From Polytrichum commune (taxonomy: Eukaryota > Streptophyta > Polytrichopsida > Polytrichales > Polytrichaceae): a stretch of 64,000 nucleotides of DNA. The stretch lies in NCBI GenBank assembly GCA_950295325.1, contig OX485804.1:32982001-33046000 (forward strand), written 5' to 3'. The position numbers and the translations under genes were made by a program. The stretch's first letter is position 1, and every line of letters begins with the position of its first letter. The notes beneath the pieces are model-generated. The model saw only the letters and a program-made list of their open reading frames with translations, did not search any database and was not told the origin of the DNA. Of this stretch, positions 60,815 to 64,000 are shown in pieces.

Positions 60815-63571
60815 TTATTTGGCTAATGTCTGAATGATGGTTGTATGCAGAGGGTCAGAGAGATGGGTCATCAGATTTTCTATAGGACCAGTTTTGGTGA
60901 CGTAAGCCTGCACTATGAATCCCACCATTGCAACCATGGCGAGCCGGCCTGCACAATTATCAATGTCAAACATTAGAAACAAGGATCTAGCCAATGTCAT
61001 TTGCGAACTTGACCTTATTCCAAAACAAACGAAAATGAAGATAAGGACGCATTTAGGAGAGGTAAATTTTCATCCCTTGCACATGGATGGCAAAAGCAAG
61101 CCTACCTCGGTTACTTATTATAATTGGACACCTGTATTTGAGTGGTGTCTGGTTAAGTGTGGATCTAAGAACGGACACCAAAAGATGTGCTTATATACGA
61201 TTGGATTACGTGCCCAAAATTTGTTAACTAGCCTACATTTAAAAGTCTAGATATTTGGGGGAACCTGTGTGATCATTTAAGAAGAGAGTCTTCACTTTGA
61301 TAAGTGAATACAAGCTCCTGAAATTACGAGCCAAATGGCTATGGCCTCAATTTTCATTTGCTAATCATCTTGTAGTAATCATATGTTTATTATCCTAGGA
61401 GAAGTGGGCAAAAGCAACCATTTAAGACCCATCTACCTCAAAAACCACGACAATGGTTAGAAGTAAAAGTGATTGTGTTTAAATTTTCTTTTTTAAATTT
61501 CTAGCAGTACCTTGAACTCTTCCAGAAATGTAGCTCTTACCATTCTTGATCTCCCTCCACTTCATGGGTTGAGGTTTGGTTGGATTATTAGCAAAACCCA
61601 TTGGGTTAAATAAGGGACCACCAGGGTACCTGATCCACAAGGAAACGTGTTACTAACATCAAATGCCCATACATACTTGCTCACATATATTTTGATACTT
61701 CAAGAAATGCTCATCTAACACAAACCTAGGAGAAAAACAAAAATTTGCATCAGTGATTTCGGAAGTTGGAGGAAGTGTGCGGAGCATTGTACCCATTCTC
61801 CAAGCCTTCAAATGCCGCTTCGTAACCAAAAAAAGAGTCTTCTGCTGCTTGAGAACCAGGCGTGATAAAGTCCATCCACCTCTTTGTCTCCACAAATCTG
61901 CAATGCATCCATAGAACTGTAAAAATGAGCCCAAAGCTGACTTTGCTGTACACAATTTCATGGCTACAAATGACTCCCAAAAACTCATCTGTATCCTGCA
62001 GAACTGCAGTTTGAGCAGATAGGGCAACAAGCAGCTCCTATGTCATCCACAGCACCCCATTCGAGACAATTCAAGCATCAAATGAAAATGGCAGACTACA
62101 CTAAACATCTGATTTGATGTGGCCCATACTATTCATCATCAACCTACATTGGTTGCCTTGCAATCACCGGATGGCAACTAAAGAGGGTGTCACATGACAC
62201 TTTGGTGCTACATGACAAGTCATGAAGACCACTCTAATTGAGATGGCACACCAATTTAAATGTCAAACTAAATTGGATGTTTAGTGTAGTTATTACCGAG
62301 TCCAGAATTCCTTACCCCATTAAGATGAGCTGCACAAGGAAAAGACTTCTGGTGTCTGCAAAGTCGAAGTGATAGGCACCCGCTTCATACCACAGGGGAA
62401 TGTCTGTCCTCCCAGTGGCCCTCAACAGCTGCACAAAAACAAAAGTTCGTAAGTCAATAGGAGAAAGAGCACCTCACCTCAAGCTTGTGTCGACACCTTT
62501 TCATAGCAACACGAGAACTTTTGCTCTACTTGTTGGCATAACACAGCTTGCACTGTCTGCTTGCAACATTTTCCAACCACTGGCATACTTAAATACAATC
62601 TAATACTACATAATTCGTGCCGATACTTCAATTCAGACAACAGAGCTTCTTGAAAACTCATGGATTGTTGTAACTCAAAAAGAAGAGCTTCACTTTGCGC
62701 ATCAGAAGTGGTATTCAAAGTTTCACCCAAGGTTTTTTGACTAAATATGATAAAACCTCCAAAACTTAAAGCTAAAATAAATTCTTCATTAGCATATATA
62801 AAGATATAGTTTGAACTTAAAACACTACTTATTGTTGTCATGGGTGGTAAGTCCAATGAGGCAACTTGCTTGAAGTCTATTTGGGTGCTGATACTAAGAT
62901 TGGCCACAGAATCTGCTGAGAGTTTGGTTAACCGCAGTACAAGATTATCCAACAAAAAACCAAAATTGAATCCAATTCTAAATTGTTTTTGTCTACGACA
63001 ATGGTGCTTAACAGGAAATCATACATCTGTATAGAGGATGCCAGCAACACCCGCCATGGCAAAGCGAGCATGCACAAGCTCGGCCTGCACGTACCATCGG
63101 AGACTCTCAGGCTCTCGTCCAAGCTCCAAGGGATCGAATCCAAAATCACCTGGGAGCCTGCAAATCAGATGTGCATACCATTATTACGAGGACCTTAGCA
63201 GGTGTCAATTCCTCAATCCATGACCATAATGCTCTTGATGTACTAACATTGCTCGACTGCGGAATGATCCCTATCACATACTAGCCTCCAAAAAGAGGGA
63301 ATTATGCGGCTTCAGGTGCATTATCATCAAATTTGTCTCAAAGAATCAAATACAATGTGAACCTTCTTGCAAGACAGATGACAGAACCAACCCTATATGG
63401 AAGGAATTTAAATAAACTCATCAAGAAAATAATAATGCAGGTTGAAGATTCCAAACATCTCATACTATTCACTATTTCGAATTGTTAATCCTTTTAGAGT
63501 ACCATCCCCGCAATAAAGCTTTACATGAACCTGGTGAAATTTGGAGGGGTCAGAAACGTCCAAATCCATGC
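60815..63571 (-). CDS. Lhca5: Lhca5-type photosystem I chlorophyll a/b-binding protein (5' end unresolved)
   Basis: Five confident exons, last to first: 60815-60948, 61541-61629, 61793-61897, 62316-62428 and 63025-63157, all with GT/AG borders and matching phases. They encode [20 protein letters not shown]...[39 protein letters not shown]...[65 protein letters not shown]...WREIKN and [26 protein letters not shown]...[14 protein letters not shown]. The three LHC helices and their chlorophyll ligands (E..H.R, Q/E in helix 2, E..NGR) are intact. His rather than Asn at the helix-1 ligand, and the YVQAELVH...AGILYTD and ETKR signatures, point to Lhca5, a minor antenna that in angiosperms helps link PSI to the NDH complex. 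A further 41-nt exon at 63531-63571 ([13 protein letters not shown]) fits in phase but is doubtful; the transit-peptide exon was not found. Confidence 0.88.
61095..61440. mobile_element. Family B element in the last Lhca5 intron
   Basis: It lies between the exons ending 60948 and starting 61541. Landmarks: ACCTCGGTTACTTATTATAA, TTGGACACCTGTATTTGAGT, CTAAGAACGGACACC, TGGGGGAACCTGTGTGATCA, TTATCCTAGGAGAAGTGGGC and AACCATTTAAGACCCATCTA then CCTC. Confidence 0.7.
62096..62289. mobile_element. CTACACTAAA-family element in an Lhca5 intron
   Basis: A 194-bp element with a perfect 14-base inverted end, CTACACTAAACATC and GATGTTTAGTGTAG, inside the intron 61898-62315. The inner sequence differs from the 223-bp group (for example GGCAACTAAAGAGGGTGTCA), so it is a separate subfamily. 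An extra A/T pair outside makes 15 bases. Confidence 0.8.
62479..62841 (-). pseudogene. atp4: Mitochondrial atp4 (ATP synthase subunit 4)-derived insert, open frame, in Lhca5 intron
   Basis: A minus-strand frame from ATG 62841 to a stop at 62479 (120 aa) reads [53 protein letters not shown] then KYRHEL and [16 protein letters not shown]. This is the order of plant mitochondrial atp4 (formerly orf25), the membrane-anchored stalk subunit of the F0 ATP synthase. A block between KYRHEL and CKQTVQ appears shortened and the usual C-terminus is missing, against a family length near 190 aa. There is no internal stop; the frame stays open a further 38 codons upstream to 62955. It lies in the intron 62429-63024 and on the same strand as Lhca5. 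It is most likely a nuclear copy of mitochondrial DNA. Confidence 0.72.
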
Positions 63572-64000
63572 CTATCAGCGAAGAAAAGCAGTTTGATCCA
63601 AGACAAAGGGAACTTCTGCTCCTACTTAGATTGCACGAACGGAATATTGCTTGTCAAAAGAATCTCCTCTAGAATTTCCAACAATGATTTCCTCCGCATG
63701 CAATATCTTTGAACAATCTTGCCCTCCGAAGAGCCTATTCCCGGAGACTCTGCATTTTATATTTCTGACCTGAGAAGGCTTGATCACACTCACAAACACC
63801 CTCCACAACCTCTCATCCTTACAAGATTCCCATGCGCCCCAACCCAATCCAGAAACACTTTCGGGTCATTTTCACAAAGGAATCCTCCACCCAATGAGCG
63901 CAGGCTGCGGTAGAGCCTCAATTGCCGAATTGGCAAGCTTCCACTACCCACACATTGTTGCAAAGATTCCTCAGGACACCGTTCCAGAAGGTCAGTCTCC
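63158..64000 (-). other. 5' region of the Lhca5 gene, unresolved
   Basis: The missing N-terminal exon(s) should lie here or beyond the window edge. A candidate 41-nt exon at 63531-63571 is preceded by a pyrimidine tract (CTGCTTTTCTTCGCTGATAG) and followed by a GT. Frames between 63626 and 63990 (for example GDSFDKQYSVRAI) show no clear transit peptide. Confidence 0.35.

Overview
The window is nuclear DNA of a land plant. Supporting this are spliced genes for an Lhca5-type photosystem I antenna protein, an STP-type hexose transporter, a DREB-type AP2/ERF factor and a DUF707 protein, together with a CCCTAAA (plant telomere-type) repeat. Genes are sparse (five in 64 kb) and the space between them is packed with short inverted-repeat elements. 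A mitochondrial atp4-like insert resembles, from memory, the form seen in seed-free plants more than flowering-plant copies. A fern, lycophyte or bryophyte relative is therefore possible, but this is an inference and not a firm call.

Layout. 1-2176 (+): the 3' end of an RSM22/METTL17-type mitoribosome assembly gene. 2586-5026 (-): a complete five-exon monosaccharide/H+ symporter gene of 507 codons, convergent with RSM22. 8466-13261 (+): a complete nine-exon DUF707 gene (353 aa), reconstructed here exon by exon with every splice phase consistent. 14769-16655 (-): an uninterrupted 628-codon DREB-type transcription factor CDS with a probable 5' leader exon near 19.9-20.4 kb. From about 20.4 to 57.6 kb I see no convincing gene. 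That stretch holds several families of small inverted-repeat elements, a 326-bp tandem duplication, a pair of TAA-flanked 0.5-kb Harbinger-like elements, a 767-bp inverted-repeat element carrying telomere-like repeats, a strong 38-bp foldback, and microsatellites. 57.6-59.8 kb (+): a decayed LINE with reverse transcriptase and RNase H remnants. 60815-63571 (-): an Lhca5 gene, with one miniature element in one intron and a mitochondrial atp4-derived open frame in another; its 5' end is unresolved.

The genes do not form a pathway or cluster; they are ordinary dispersed plant genes. The most unusual items are the open mitochondrial atp4-like frame inside an Lhca5 intron, the shared CTACACTAAA-ended element family found in introns of two genes and across the desert, the nested insertion of one repeat family in another, and the microRNA-like foldback near 41.3 kb. 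I found no evidence of a wholly new functional system.
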